A DNA stretch of 64,000 nt from Alistipes onderdonkii (GCF_025145285.1 NZ_CP102251.1:2542001-2606000); one strand, 5' to 3'; positions 1-9,723 are shown, counted from the first letter of the stretch. Made by a program: numbers and translations. The notes: a model not told the origin generated them from the letters alone.

Positions 1-1036
1 AGAAGCTTTGCTTGAACCAGTCGCTGCCGCCGTAATTCGGGCCGTCGGAATAACCGTCGGACGTGGTCTTGAACTGCACGGACGAAAGTCCCCGCGTGAT
101 CTGTCCCTTGAGATTCATGCCGAAGGCGAACGCCACGTAGCTAAGTTCGGGCGTGAGTCCCTTGACCTGGATGGTCTGGGTACCCGACTTGAGCAGCGAG
201 GCCATGGCCAGCTGGATGCTGATGCCCTGCTGCTGCGCGTATTCGAGCGCATACTCCTGATAGGCTGCGATGATCTCCTCGGGGGTGTTCTTGACGAAGA
301 GCGTAGCCGGGATGACGTCGTAGAAATAAGTCTCGTCGCTCGACGCATAGACGTTGAACTCGACGGCATCCGAGATGACCAGGGTCGGGGCGATTAGGAT
401 CGCCGGTATGTCGTCGGCCGAGGTTCTGAAGGGCAGCTCGGCGGGCTCCGAGTTGGTGAAGCGCGTCGCATCGCCCGTCATGGCGCGGAGGCTGAACGTG
501 TAGTCCCGGTCTTTCGACAGGTTGCCCAGCGTGACCATGCGGTCGGTGGTGGTGTAGGTCTGCCCGCCGATGGTATACTCGTAGAGTGCCGTCTCGGGGA
601 CTTCCGTCCATGTGATGAGCGTCTTCGAGGCATAGGCGCAGCCGAGCGTGATCTTCGGCCGGGGAAGCTGCTCGAGGTCGTCGGTCACTACGTGGACGTA
701 GGTATAGGGCGATTCCGTATTTTCATCCGCGAATTTCGGGGTTGCCTTGACTGCGACGACATATTCTTTTTGGCGCTCCAGGTCGCCGAACGAGAGCTGG
801 CAGGCATCGGTGGAGGTCTCTTCGCTGCCGTTGAACGTGTAGACGTAAGCGCCTGCACCCTCTACGGCCTCCCAGCGAATCTTGAAGCCCGTGGTGGTCA
901 GCTCGCTGACAATAACCTGCGGCTGTGCGACGGGGGTTTTGCCGGACGCGTCGGCCACGTCGTCGTCCGACGAGCATGCACACAGTCCGAGAAGGCTTCC
1001 CGCGACCAGGGCCGCGTATCTGTAAAAGGTTTTCAT
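1..1036 (-). CDS. FN3-type surface lipoprotein, 3' part outside window
   Basis: The reading frame starts with ATG at 1034-1036 and stays open to base 1, so the C-terminus lies outside the window. The protein begins MKTFYRYAALVAG and has a lipobox ending at Cys21, followed by SSDDD, an acidic stretch like the export signal of surface lipoproteins in this phylum. Two fibronectin type III-like segments follow, one around 'TGFKIRWEAVEGAGAYVY' and one around 'KTLITWTEVPETALYEY'. After these comes a region with an 'SDGPNYGGSDWF' type sequence that I do not recognise. It is the last visible gene of the five-lipoprotein operon, 32 bases behind the S8 protease. A binding or accessory role at the surface is inference. 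Confidence 0.85.
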   Translation of the reverse strand, partial: MKTFYRYAALVAGSLLGLCACSSDDDVADASGKTPVAQPQVIVSELTTTGFKIRWEAVEGAGAYVYTFNGSEETSTDACQLSFGDLERQKEYVVAVKATPKFADENTESPYTYVHVVTDDLEQLPRPKITLGCAYASKTLITWTEVPETALYEYTIGGQTYTTTDRMVTLGNLSKDRDYTFSLRAMTGDATRFTNSEPAELPFRTSADDIPAILIAPTLVISDAVEFNVYASSDETYFYDVIPATLFVKNTPEEIIAAYQEYALEYAQQQGISIQLAMASLLKSGTQTIQVKGLTPELSYVAFAFGMNLKGQITRGLSSVQFKTTSDGYSDGPNYGGSDWFKQSF

Positions 1037-1068
1037 ATTTCTGTTTCTCTATTGCGTTAGTGAATATG

Positions 1069-2988
1069 TCATTCGACGGTCACTTCGACCGGCTTACGGA
1101 TAGCGGCGCCGTCCGAAACGATGACCGTAGCCTCTCCTTTCCGGAGCCCCTTGATCTGCATCACGCCGCCTTGGAGCGAGACTCCGATCACGCCGGGGTC
1201 GGAGACGGTGTAGCCCAGGATGTTGGCGGAGAGGAAATAGTCGCGCAGGTCGAGGCTCACCGTGGCACCGGCCGCTACTTTCTGTGCCGGGATGCCGTCC
1301 ATTTTGGCGATGGTCAGCAGCAGTTTGTAGGCGTCGAGGCGCCCGATGCCCATCATGCCTTCGTATCCGGCGTAGTTGCCTGTGCAGAAGCGGTCTACGG
1401 GTTGCGTGCTGCTCAGCAATGCCTGGCGGAGCATCTCGCCCGTCAACCCTTTGCGCTTTTCGGCTCCGTAATAGTAGCTGATAGCCAGGGCGCAGGCTCC
1501 CGATACGTGCGGGCAGGCCATCGACGTGCCTTGGATGCCTTCATAAGCGGAGCCGCCGTCCGCAGCGACGCTCGTGCTGTAAACACCGCCGTAGGCGTTG
1601 CTGAGCATGAGGTCGCCGCCCGGTGCCGACATTGAAACCCATTTGCCGTAGTTGGTATAGTAGGAGGGGGTGCCGAGGTAACTCAGGGCTCCCACGCTCA
1701 CTACATTGGCATCGGCGGCGGGGTAGCAGTTTTCGTTCGAGGCGTCGTTGCCCGCAGCGAAAACGACGATGCCGCCGGCCATCGGGCCCGTTTGGTTGCC
1801 GTTTTCATCCAGCCCCGCATATTTGTTGAAATATTGGATGGCGCGGGTCAGCGCCGAATAGGTGCCGTTCTTCCAGTCGGTTTCGGAGATTGTCCCTGCG
1901 GTGTATCCCCAACTGTTCTGGCAGATCACGGCGCCGTTGTCGGCCGCGTATTTGAATGCGCGGATCTGCCCCGAGAGACCTGCGCCCGAGGAGCCCGATT
2001 CCGATTTGCCGAGTATCTCGCATGACATGATCTTCACGCCGTCGTTCCGGCCCGAGCCGCCCGCGATGCCGTTGACACCGATGCCGTTGTTGTTGACCGC
2101 GGCGATCGTACCGGCCACGTGGGTGCCGTGCATGAGTTCCTGCGAGAAGTTCAGCTCGCCCGAATTGTTGGTGAAGTTGAACCCGTAGATGTCGTCGACG
2201 TAGCCGTTGCCGTCGTCGTCGATGCCGTTGCCCGGGATTTCGCCCGTGTTGACCCACATGTTAGCGGCCAGGTCTTCGTGGTCGTATTTCACGCCCTGGT
2301 CGATCACGGCGACGATCACGTCGGGATTGCCCGTCGCGAGCTGCCATGCGGCGTAGACGTTGGCATCGGCACCCATACGGGTCTGCTGCGCGTAGACGTT
2401 GCCCGTGTTGTTGTAGTGCCACTGCATGAGCTGTGCCCGCTCGTCCTCGTTGAAGGGGAACGGTATGTCGCGCACCTCGTCGCTGACGGCACGCGTCGGG
2501 CTCGGATCCCCGGTCGGGGCGGGGGTGTGCATGTAATCCGACGCTACGGCCGGCAGCGAGTACTCGATGATGGCGATGTCCTTGCAGGCCGAAAGCATTC
2601 TGGCCATCTCGGACGTTGGGACGGACGGGTCGTATTGTGCATAATACCACAGATGCAACCCTTCCTTGCGGGTGCGTTCCTCGAAGCGTCCACCCGCCGG
2701 GAAAAGTCGTTCGAACCTGACGGTGCCGACCGATGTGAGCACCCGGTCGATCTCGTCGATGCCGCTGCCTGCCGGTACGGCGCCCGCGGCACGGGTCTTT
2801 TCTACGATGCCCGATGCTTCGTTCTTGAATTTGAGGATGATCTCGCCGTCGATGGCCGCCGAGGAGGCGTTTACGATGACGGGCCCTGCGGTGTCCTCAC
2901 CGCCGTGGCTCCCCGTTTCTTCCTTGGCGCACGCTGCCAATGCGAGTACGGCTGCGGCCAGGAGTAGCGATTTAAATATATGTTTCAT
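1069..2988 (-). CDS. Subtilisin-like (S8) serine protease lipoprotein
   Basis: This 639-residue protein is a secreted subtilase anchored by lipid at Cys20 (LALAAC). Residues about 35-155 form a prodomain. The catalytic triad is visible: Asp230 in AVIDQG, His287 in HGTHVAGT and Ser489 in GTSMACPHVSG, with the oxyanion Asn414 in AAGND. A short C-terminal all-beta segment (about 575-639) resembles a bacterial Ig-like domain. It should cleave proteins at the cell surface; the substrate is unknown. It lies fourth in a minus-strand lipoprotein operon, 21 bases after the FISUMP gene. The protease at 54479-56512 shares its prodomain motif (RLFP..., EERTR, GLH) and triad spacing, so the two are paralogues. 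Confidence 0.95.
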   Translation of the reverse strand: MKHIFKSLLLAAAVLALAACAKEETGSHGGEDTAGPVIVNASSAAIDGEIILKFKNEASGIVEKTRAAGAVPAGSGIDEIDRVLTSVGTVRFERLFPAGGRFEERTRKEGLHLWYYAQYDPSVPTSEMARMLSACKDIAIIEYSLPAVASDYMHTPAPTGDPSPTRAVSDEVRDIPFPFNEDERAQLMQWHYNNTGNVYAQQTRMGADANVYAAWQLATGNPDVIVAVIDQGVKYDHEDLAANMWVNTGEIPGNGIDDDGNGYVDDIYGFNFTNNSGELNFSQELMHGTHVAGTIAAVNNNGIGVNGIAGGSGRNDGVKIMSCEILGKSESGSSGAGLSGQIRAFKYAADNGAVICQNSWGYTAGTISETDWKNGTYSALTRAIQYFNKYAGLDENGNQTGPMAGGIVVFAAGNDASNENCYPAADANVVSVGALSYLGTPSYYTNYGKWVSMSAPGGDLMLSNAYGGVYSTSVAADGGSAYEGIQGTSMACPHVSGACALAISYYYGAEKRKGLTGEMLRQALLSSTQPVDRFCTGNYAGYEGMMGIGRLDAYKLLLTIAKMDGIPAQKVAAGATVSLDLRDYFLSANILGYTVSDPGVIGVSLQGGVMQIKGLRKGEATVIVSDGAAIRKPVEVTVE

Positions 2989-3009
2989 GAATAATCGTAT
3001 TTTAATGTT

Positions 3010-4533
3010 TTACTCCTTTACGCAGCGTACCTGTGCCGAGTAAACATGCGCTCCGGTCTGGTAAATGGCCCAGTTGTCGTTGAAATCCTGGCGGTAGCAG
3101 TCGGCGCTGGTCGTCACGGGGGTGGGCTGGCAAGTCCAGTAAAATGCCTGGCCGCCCGTGTAGTTGTGCGTCGTCTTGTTGATCGAAAGGTAATAGACGT
3201 TGCCGACCATCGGGTAGTAGTCGCCGGTGTTTTTCCAGCGGCGGCCACAGTCTTCGGCCTTGTTCCAGTCCCACTTGTCGCTCACCCCGTTCTCGTCGTA
3301 GTCCTCGACCGGGCCCCCGTTGCGCAGGCTCGTGTTGCCGCTGGGGATTCCCCAGAGGTTGCTGCCGGGAACCTTGTAACCTACGGGACAGGGGTCGAAG
3401 ATGGTTTTCTCGGGGCCCCACAGGCCCGAGTGGGTCACCTTTTCGTCCTTGCTTGCGCAGTACCAGTTGTAGTGGTCGCTGTAATAGGGTTGCAGGTAGG
3501 TCATCGGGTTTTGGATCGCATTGGGGATATTTCCCGGGGGCGTGGTCAGCGGCAGCGTCGTCGCATTGAATATCCAGGAACCCGAGCCGTTGCCGACCTC
3601 ATAGTTGGTTTCGTTGTAGGCCGGGATGTTGTTGCTGTCGGTATCCGCATGGTAGGCCGAACGCGCCGGCATGAAGGGGTCTTTGCGCCCCCACTGGTAG
3701 AACATGCCGCGGTTGTCGACGTCCATCGGCTCGTTGTTCAGCGCACCGAGGTTGCGGTCCATGATCTGTGCCACCACTTCGTTGGCCGGGTTGATGTGGT
3801 CATGCGCAGTGATTTCGTCGTCGCAGACCCAGATATGCCAACTCCAGAGGATATTGCCGTTGATGTCCTTCACGGCGATCACGGCGTTGCCCTGCGAGCG
3901 TCCGGTCGCAAAGGCCACATAACCCTCCTTGTAGACGGGCGCCCCGTCGATGATCTCGCGCGACATGGTCTTGTCCCCGTCGTTGCGCGACTCCCATAGC
4001 AGTTCTGCAGCCGCCACGCCGGATATTCCGGTGCCGTAGGCCGCGATGTAGTCGCTCCGGCCGTCGCCCTTGCCGTTGCCCTTGACCGAAGCGTCGAATT
4101 TATAGGCTTTGCCGGTGTGGGCGATGTAGCAGTTCGAAGTGCCTTCGGCGCTGAGGTTGATGCTCCGCTCGGCACGCTGGACGAGCGAAACGGTCGCACT
4201 GACCTGGTCGCCGTTTTTCTCGCCGCTGACGACGATGCTGCCCGTGAGCGTTTCGGGGCCGGCATTGATCGACGTCTCGACGGCCAGGGTATTGTCCTCC
4301 TTGCGGGTGACGGTGAACCAGTCGCCCGTGCTGGTGTAATCCCAGGCCGCGGCATTTGTCGCCACGACGATCGAAACGCTTCCGCCGTCGGCGTCGAAGA
4401 TCAGTTTGTCGCTCGACACCTCCACATAAGCCGGCCCGTCGGGGGTTTCCGGCCCGATCTTGGTGGTTTCGGTGCAGCCTGCCAGTAAAATCGTCAGCAG
4501 CACTGCGATGCAATATGATATGATATATTTCAT
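3010..4533 (-). CDS. BACON plus FISUMP-domain surface lipoprotein
   Basis: The 507-residue product has a lipoprotein signal ending at Cys20 (LTILLAGC). A BACON beta-sandwich domain covers about residues 37-117, ending in the typical VSLVQRA strand. The C-terminal half (about 240-506) matches the FISUMP (Fibrobacter succinogenes major) fold by its landmarks: MDRNLGA, FYQWGRKDPF, DPCPVGYKVP and FYWTCQ. Proteins of this kind are extracellular and thought to bind carbohydrate or glycoprotein; no enzymatic residues can be named. It sits between the leucine-rich repeat lipoprotein (19 bases) and the S8 protease (21 bases), so all are probably translated from one message. Confidence 0.9.
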   Translation of the reverse strand: MKYIISYCIAVLLTILLAGCTETTKIGPETPDGPAYVEVSSDKLIFDADGGSVSIVVATNAAAWDYTSTGDWFTVTRKEDNTLAVETSINAGPETLTGSIVVSGEKNGDQVSATVSLVQRAERSINLSAEGTSNCYIAHTGKAYKFDASVKGNGKGDGRSDYIAAYGTGISGVAAAELLWESRNDGDKTMSREIIDGAPVYKEGYVAFATGRSQGNAVIAVKDINGNILWSWHIWVCDDEITAHDHINPANEVVAQIMDRNLGALNNEPMDVDNRGMFYQWGRKDPFMPARSAYHADTDSNNIPAYNETNYEVGNGSGSWIFNATTLPLTTPPGNIPNAIQNPMTYLQPYYSDHYNWYCASKDEKVTHSGLWGPEKTIFDPCPVGYKVPGSNLWGIPSGNTSLRNGGPVEDYDENGVSDKWDWNKAEDCGRRWKNTGDYYPMVGNVYYLSINKTTHNYTGGQAFYWTCQPTPVTTSADCYRQDFNDNWAIYQTGAHVYSAQVRCVKE

Positions 4534-4552
4534 GTTCTGAAGATTTTACGTG

Positions 4553-7500
4553 TTACTGTTTCCAGGCGTCGGGTATCTGGGCGTAGTCGCTCAGCTGCGT
4601 GCAGCCCTTGAAGCATCCTGCGGTGCTGGTGAGCGCCGTGAGGCCGGAAGCCGGATTGTTCTCCGTGGTACGGTCGTAGAGGTGGTATTTTATTCCGTTG
4701 ACGATCGTATAGGGCGATTCCCCGCTCAGCGACGTACAGCCCGAAAAGGCGTTCGTAACACTCTTGAGTACGGTGCATTCGTCGAAGATGTCGACCGGGA
4801 TGCCCTTGAGCGACGAGCAGTCGCGGAACATGCTTGTAATTCCGGTGAGCTTGCCCGCGCTGACGAGAAGGTTTTCGCCGACCGTTTCCAATGCCGTGCA
4901 ACCGTAGAATACCGAACCGAACGTCGTGCTGCCCGCGCAGTTGAAGACATTTGAGCCGACCTTGCGCAATCCGGTGCAATCGCGGAATATGCCGGTCCAG
5001 GTCGAGATCGTCGTATTCTCCCTGAACAGCCCGTCGGGGATCTCCTTCAGCGAGGTGCACTTCTCGAAGGCATACATGAAGGTGGTCGACGGGGCTTTCA
5101 GCCCGCTGAATGCATCGGGGGCGATGCTCTCCAGGCTCGTGCAGCCGCTGAACAGGTACGACAGCGTCTTGGTCTTGGTCGTCGCCCCGAACATCCGGGC
5201 CGGAACGGCTTTCAGCATCACGCAGTTCTGGAAACATTTGGTAAGCGTCGTTACGTCGGTGTTTTTCATGAACATCCCTTCGGGGATCGTTTCCAGAGCA
5301 GAACAGTCTATGAAGGCCTGGTCGAAAGTCGATGCCTTGGCCAGTCCGTCGAACATGCCTGCGGGGATGGCTTTCAGCGCCGGGCATTTCGAGAACAGGA
5401 GATCGCACTTGACCGCAGCCGTGCTCTCCCCGAAGAGTACGCCGACCTGCTGGAGTGCCGTGCAGCCTTCGAAGGCGTTGGAGTAAACCGTGACCTTGGA
5501 GTTCGCCGAGAAGAGGCCGTCGGGCAGCGAGGCGAGGTTTGCGCAGTTGGTGAATACCTTGCCGAATGCCGTGATCTCCGGGTTGCGGCTGAACAGTTCG
5601 GCCGGTACGGTTTTCAGCCCGGAGCCTGCGAAGAGGCTGGTCGCGGTCTTGAGAGCCGGCAATTGGGCAAAGAGGTCGCCCGGAACGCTTTCGAGTGCGG
5701 TGCAGTTCTCGAACAGGTTGCCGACGCTGGTGATCTTGGGGGCTCCGGCGAATGCGTCGGGCGATACGGTTTTCAGCTGGGTGCAGTCCTTGAACATCGA
5801 GGCGATGCTCGTACACGAGGTGCAGCCGTTGATGATATTGCCGCCGATCTCTTCGAGTGCCGTACAGCCGGCGAACAGGCTCGAGAACGAGGTGACCTTG
5901 GTCAGCCCCCTGAACAGCCCTTCGGGGATGCTCTTCAGCGCGGAGCAATCCTGGAATGCGTTGGCGAACGAAGTGACGTTCGTATTGGTTGCGAAGAGGT
6001 CGGAAGGCAGTTTTGCCAGCGAGGTGCAACCCGAGAACGAGGCGCTGAACTGCGTGACTTTCGTGAAGCCGTCGAACAGTCCGGCCGGAATCTCGGTCAG
6101 CGAGGTGCAGCCCTTGAAAATGTTGTTGAATGCCGTGGTCGTGACGGTGTCGAACGCCCCGGTGTTCGAGAACAGTGCGCCCGGAATGCTTTGCAACTCG
6201 GAGCATCCGCTGAAACAGGTCATGAAGGTCGTCACCTTCGAGCATCCGGCGAAGAGCTCGGCCGGGATCGAGGTGATCTTCGTGGCGTTGAACGTGCTTC
6301 GGAAGTCCGTGCACTTCTTGTTGTTGGCGAAGAGCTTTGAAGGGATGGATTTCAGGCCCGAGCCCTGGAACGTATAGTAGAAACTGTCGCACTCGGGCTG
6401 GTTGGCAAAGATGTTTTCCGGGATGGTTTCGAGGGTGAGGATACCCGTGAATACCGAACTGAAGTCGTCGATCTTCGGGTTCTTGGCGAACAGTTTTTCC
6501 GGGACGGTCTTGAGCTTGGTGTTCGAGAAGCAAACCGTGACGTTGCTCAGTTCGGGGTTGTGTGCAAAGAAATCCTCGTCGACCTCTTCGAGCGACGTAT
6601 ATGCGAAGGCGTTTCGTACCGATTCGAGCTTCGCAGCCTTGTGGAACAGGTCGGCCGGAACTTTTTTGAGCTCATATGCGAACTGGAACATGCTTTCGGC
6701 TGTTTTCAGCTCGACGGCATGGTCGAGGAACCCGTCGGGGATTTCCTCCAGGATGTCGCAGTGGTTGAAGGCTTCGTAGAAAGTCGTGACCTGGGCGAAC
6801 GCCTCGGTCTGATCCGTGGCCACTTTAGTCAGGAACGTGCACTGTTTCAGGGCCCCTGCCATCGACGTGAGCCCGGTGCGTCCCCAGTTGAATATTTCGG
6901 TGATCTGGTTGGTCTGGGCATAGTTGTAACCCAGATTGAGATTGGTGCTGTTGAGCGAGGGCACGGTGCCTTTGACCGAAACGACATAGTAGTCCGGATC
7001 GGTGTAGGTGTGCTGCGGGAACGCCGTGGTGACATTCTCCTCGATGGTGCCGTCGCCCCAGTCGATCGTGGCGTTGATCGCCTTGTCGAAGGGCAGGCGT
7101 GCCCGCAGGTCTACGGCACTTACGTTGAGCCCGATGATGAATGCATCGAAGTCGAAGCCCGTCTGGGAAACGGTGATCGTCTGTTCGGCCATGTTGGCCT
7201 TGCCGTCACCCGCCGTGATGGTGATCGTGGCGGAGCGCGAAGATGCATCGGGATTGATTATGGAGGAGACCTCCAGACCCTCTTCCGTGCGTTTTACAGT
7301 GAGCCAGTCACTGCCTTCGGTGAGGGTGTATTCCCATTCGAAATTGGATTCTACGCTGAGTTCCTTGGCTTTGGTGGGAGTGGCCGCGAACGGGACGGTT
7401 TTTAGCGATGTGCTGATGAATGCGGCACGGTCCTGCGTGACGCGGATTGTTTCAGAGACCGGGTTTCCCCCCCCCTTGCCGGCAATCAGCTCGAAGGTAG

Positions 7501-8104
7501 TCTCCCTGTCTTCTATTTCTTCGTTGGGGTCGAGCGTAACCGTAACGTTCTTGCCGTCGCGTTCGACGAGCAGCCACGGGCAGGCCTTGGTTTCGTAAAC
7601 CCAGTCTTCGTCGGTGGACAAAACCTCGAACGAGGCGGTCAGTTTGCCGCGTGCCGGAATCTGGAAGTTGTTTTCCGAAGCGGAGATTTCGAGCGTGCCG
7701 TAGGCATTTTGCGAAACGGTGATCGTCGCGGTTTTGTCGCCGGCCGTCACGGTGACCGTCGAGTTCTGCTTCTCTTCGACCTTGTTGCTTTCGCAGCTCA
7801 GGATAAGCTGGTCGGCCACGTCGTCTTTTTCGATGGTGAGCCATTCCGCGCCGGTGGCCGTGTATTTCCAAGCCACGTTGGTCTGGATATCTACGACGAC
7901 CTCGCCGCCCAAGCTCTTGAAGCCGATGGCGGCGTTGAGTCCGTCGGCCGGGGTGAACCAGGTGTTCTTCGACGAAATGCCCAGTTCCGCGATGACTTCG
8001 GACGGTTCTTCGCCGGGTGTCGGATTGATATAGGTGATGGTATCCTCCGAGCAACCCATCATGCCGAGCATGGAAACCGCCAGTATGTAGATGAATTTTT
8101 TCAT
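4553..8104 (-). CDS. BspA-like leucine-rich repeat surface lipoprotein with three BACON domains
   Basis: This is the largest gene of the operon (1183 residues). The lipobox Cys18 is followed by SEDT. Three BACON domains occupy about 55-135, 140-225 and 230-318. A PKD-like piece with the motif DWGDGT (348-353) follows. From about 445 to the end I count 27 imperfect repeats of some 24-26 residues with the core F.GCT.L..IP..LF, the BspA/DUF285 type of leucine-rich repeat. Such proteins bind host or bacterial surface ligands; the ligand is unknown. A run of nine G on the coding strand encodes Gly211-Gly213, so slippage there would truncate the protein before the repeats. The repeats also keep several other frames open, which are not genes. 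Confidence 0.93.
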   Translation of the reverse strand: MKKFIYILAVSMLGMMGCSEDTITYINPTPGEEPSEVIAELGISSKNTWFTPADGLNAAIGFKSLGGEVVVDIQTNVAWKYTATGAEWLTIEKDDVADQLILSCESNKVEEKQNSTVTVTAGDKTATITVSQNAYGTLEISASENNFQIPARGKLTASFEVLSTDEDWVYETKACPWLLVERDGKNVTVTLDPNEEIEDRETTFELIAGKGGGNPVSETIRVTQDRAAFISTSLKTVPFAATPTKAKELSVESNFEWEYTLTEGSDWLTVKRTEEGLEVSSIINPDASSRSATITITAGDGKANMAEQTITVSQTGFDFDAFIIGLNVSAVDLRARLPFDKAINATIDWGDGTIEENVTTAFPQHTYTDPDYYVVSVKGTVPSLNSTNLNLGYNYAQTNQITEIFNWGRTGLTSMAGALKQCTFLTKVATDQTEAFAQVTTFYEAFNHCDILEEIPDGFLDHAVELKTAESMFQFAYELKKVPADLFHKAAKLESVRNAFAYTSLEEVDEDFFAHNPELSNVTVCFSNTKLKTVPEKLFAKNPKIDDFSSVFTGILTLETIPENIFANQPECDSFYYTFQGSGLKSIPSKLFANNKKCTDFRSTFNATKITSIPAELFAGCSKVTTFMTCFSGCSELQSIPGALFSNTGAFDTVTTTAFNNIFKGCTSLTEIPAGLFDGFTKVTQFSASFSGCTSLAKLPSDLFATNTNVTSFANAFQDCSALKSIPEGLFRGLTKVTSFSSLFAGCTALEEIGGNIINGCTSCTSIASMFKDCTQLKTVSPDAFAGAPKITSVGNLFENCTALESVPGDLFAQLPALKTATSLFAGSGLKTVPAELFSRNPEITAFGKVFTNCANLASLPDGLFSANSKVTVYSNAFEGCTALQQVGVLFGESTAAVKCDLLFSKCPALKAIPAGMFDGLAKASTFDQAFIDCSALETIPEGMFMKNTDVTTLTKCFQNCVMLKAVPARMFGATTKTKTLSYLFSGCTSLESIAPDAFSGLKAPSTTFMYAFEKCTSLKEIPDGLFRENTTISTWTGIFRDCTGLRKVGSNVFNCAGSTTFGSVFYGCTALETVGENLLVSAGKLTGITSMFRDCSSLKGIPVDIFDECTVLKSVTNAFSGCTSLSGESPYTIVNGIKYHLYDRTTENNPASGLTALTSTAGCFKGCTQLSDYAQIPDAWKQ
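7467..7475 (-). repeat. Nine-G homopolymer inside the leucine-rich lipoprotein gene
   Basis: On the coding strand the tract reads as nine consecutive G between CAA and AAA and encodes Lys210-Gly-Gly-Gly-Asn214 in the second BACON domain. At this length the gene is in frame. Gain or loss of one G would end translation soon afterwards and remove the repeat region. The same codon context surrounds the ten-G tract at 30879-30888. Confidence 0.9.
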
Positions 8105-8116
8105 GCGTGTTGCTGT

Positions 8117-9313
8117 TTAATTGTTGATTTCGGGATAGACGGGGAAACTATCTGCCGGGGACGTGACGGCTGCGGCAGCCCGGGTGACGTTCGTCGTGGC
8201 CGAAGGGTCGTCCCACTGCACGAGGTACATCGAGCCGGTGGCGTAGTAGACGTCGCTGAACGAAACGTATTGCTGCGACTGGTAGCCGATCAGGCCCAGG
8301 GTCGAGTAACCGCTGTCGAAGCCGCTCAGCAGGATTGCCTTGCGCATCTCTTCCGCATCGTCGTTGTAGCCTTCGCCCAGCGTACCGGTCAGCGAACCGC
8401 CGACGAACGAACCGGTGTTCATGTTGATCGTCATCAGGTAGTAGGTGCGGGTGACGGAGGCGGATAGCTGTACCTGGAGGCAGTTTTTGCCCAGTTCGAT
8501 GGTCAGGGCCCCGGTCTGCTTGTCATAAGCTGCCTCGACCACCGTCCCTTTGACGAAAAGGTCTTTGATGTAGACGCTTTTGCGGTACTCCTTCTGTTCC
8601 ACGGTGCAGAATGTCCCCGTTCCGCTCACGCCCAGGGGTGAGCCGCCGTAATACCAGTTCTGCGCGAAAAGCCCGTAGTATCCCAGGAGTTTGTAATAGC
8701 GATTCTCGGCATGTGAATCCTGTGCGAGCGTCACCTCGCACGATTTGGTGTCCTTGCCGTTGGACGAACTGACCGTCAGTGTCGCCGTGCGGTGTGCATC
8801 GGGGTTGCCCGAGGTCGAGAGCGTTACGGTGCTGTTGACCTTGTTGCAGTCGATCGACAGCCATTCGGCGTCACACGTTGCCGTCCATTCGCCGTTGGTT
8901 ATGACCGTGAAGATGTAGTCTTCGCCTTCGGAATCGAACGAGATTTCCTTCGGGGCGGTGGTTGACAGGAGCACCGTTTCGAGCGCATAGGCCTGACGGA
9001 CGTCGACCTCATGTTGGTCTGCGTCCGACTTTACGGTGATTTTCGCATTACGGATGTCGGGGGTGGCATTGCTGCCCACGGAGATGGTCAGGTAGTCGCC
9101 CTCGGGATGCAGTGTCACCCAACCGTCAGGGCAGGTCGCCGTCCATTCCGACGGGCTTGCTACCGAGATGGTGGTCGTTCCGCCTTCCGTGGCGAACGCG
9201 ACACTACTTCGGGAGAGAACGATCACATCTGCGATCTCTTCCTTTGTCTTATCGTCGCAACTACTCGCTGCGAAGGCGATCAGACAGATCAATAGTGTAA
9301 AACATCTTCTCAT
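8117..9313 (-). CDS. BACON-domain lipoprotein, first gene of the left operon
   Basis: The 398-residue product has a lipoprotein signal with Cys19 followed by DDKTKEE. Two BACON domains are visible, at about 30-110 and 115-195, each with a W.TA...W core and a closing beta strand. Residues 200-398 form a Tyr- and Gly-rich region that I do not recognise; it may be a ligand-binding beta domain. The gene opens the left operon: 12 bases separate its stop from the start of the leucine-rich repeat gene. No perfect TAnnTTTG box was found for it in the upstream AT-rich stretch, so its promoter is unresolved. Confidence 0.85.
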   Translation of the reverse strand: MRRCFTLLICLIAFAASSCDDKTKEEIADVIVLSRSSVAFATEGGTTTISVASPSEWTATCPDGWVTLHPEGDYLTISVGSNATPDIRNAKITVKSDADQHEVDVRQAYALETVLLSTTAPKEISFDSEGEDYIFTVITNGEWTATCDAEWLSIDCNKVNSTVTLSTSGNPDAHRTATLTVSSSNGKDTKSCEVTLAQDSHAENRYYKLLGYYGLFAQNWYYGGSPLGVSGTGTFCTVEQKEYRKSVYIKDLFVKGTVVEAAYDKQTGALTIELGKNCLQVQLSASVTRTYYLMTINMNTGSFVGGSLTGTLGEGYNDDAEEMRKAILLSGFDSGYSTLGLIGYQSQQYVSFSDVYYATGSMYLVQWDDPSATTNVTRAAAAVTSPADSFPVYPEINN

Positions 9314-9666
9314 AAATTATTAATTTTGGGTAAAGTGTATAATTTTGCCTGAGTGTTGGCGGGTGGACTTGTGTGTTCTTGTAAAATATTGCATGTTTAA
9401 TTTAAGGGAAACCAAACGAACAGGCCTGCAATATAAGGAAAAAACAATAATAGTATGCTGAATGGGTGCAAAAACTTTTTAATTTTATCCTAGTTATGTG
9501 TCTTTGATCGGGGTGTTTGTGATGTAATATTTTGTCGTGTAAATATTTGCATTGTTTTAAGCCGGGTGCTTGGGGTGGGTTGTGTTGAGTTGTGAAATAT
9601 TGACATGCTGTCTATTTTGTAACAGATATTTTTTTGTCATCATGCTGTGCCGGGGATAAAAACTAT

Positions 9667-9700
9667 TTTTTCGGGGCCGCAAGTTTTTCGGGGCCGCAAG
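9667..9700. repeat. Perfect tandem duplication of 17 bases
   Basis: The unit TTTTTCGGGGCCGCAAG occurs twice head to tail with no mismatch. A 17-base duplication does not preserve a reading frame, which argues that this stretch is untranslated and that the U32 gene begins downstream of it. Confidence 0.9.
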
Positions 9701-9723
9701 TCCGCATTTGTCGCGGATTTTGT

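Noticed and set aside
4530..6533. Second same-strand frame inside the leucine-rich repeat gene
   Set aside because: The repeated DNA lacks stops in this frame by repetition; no start signal and no domain.
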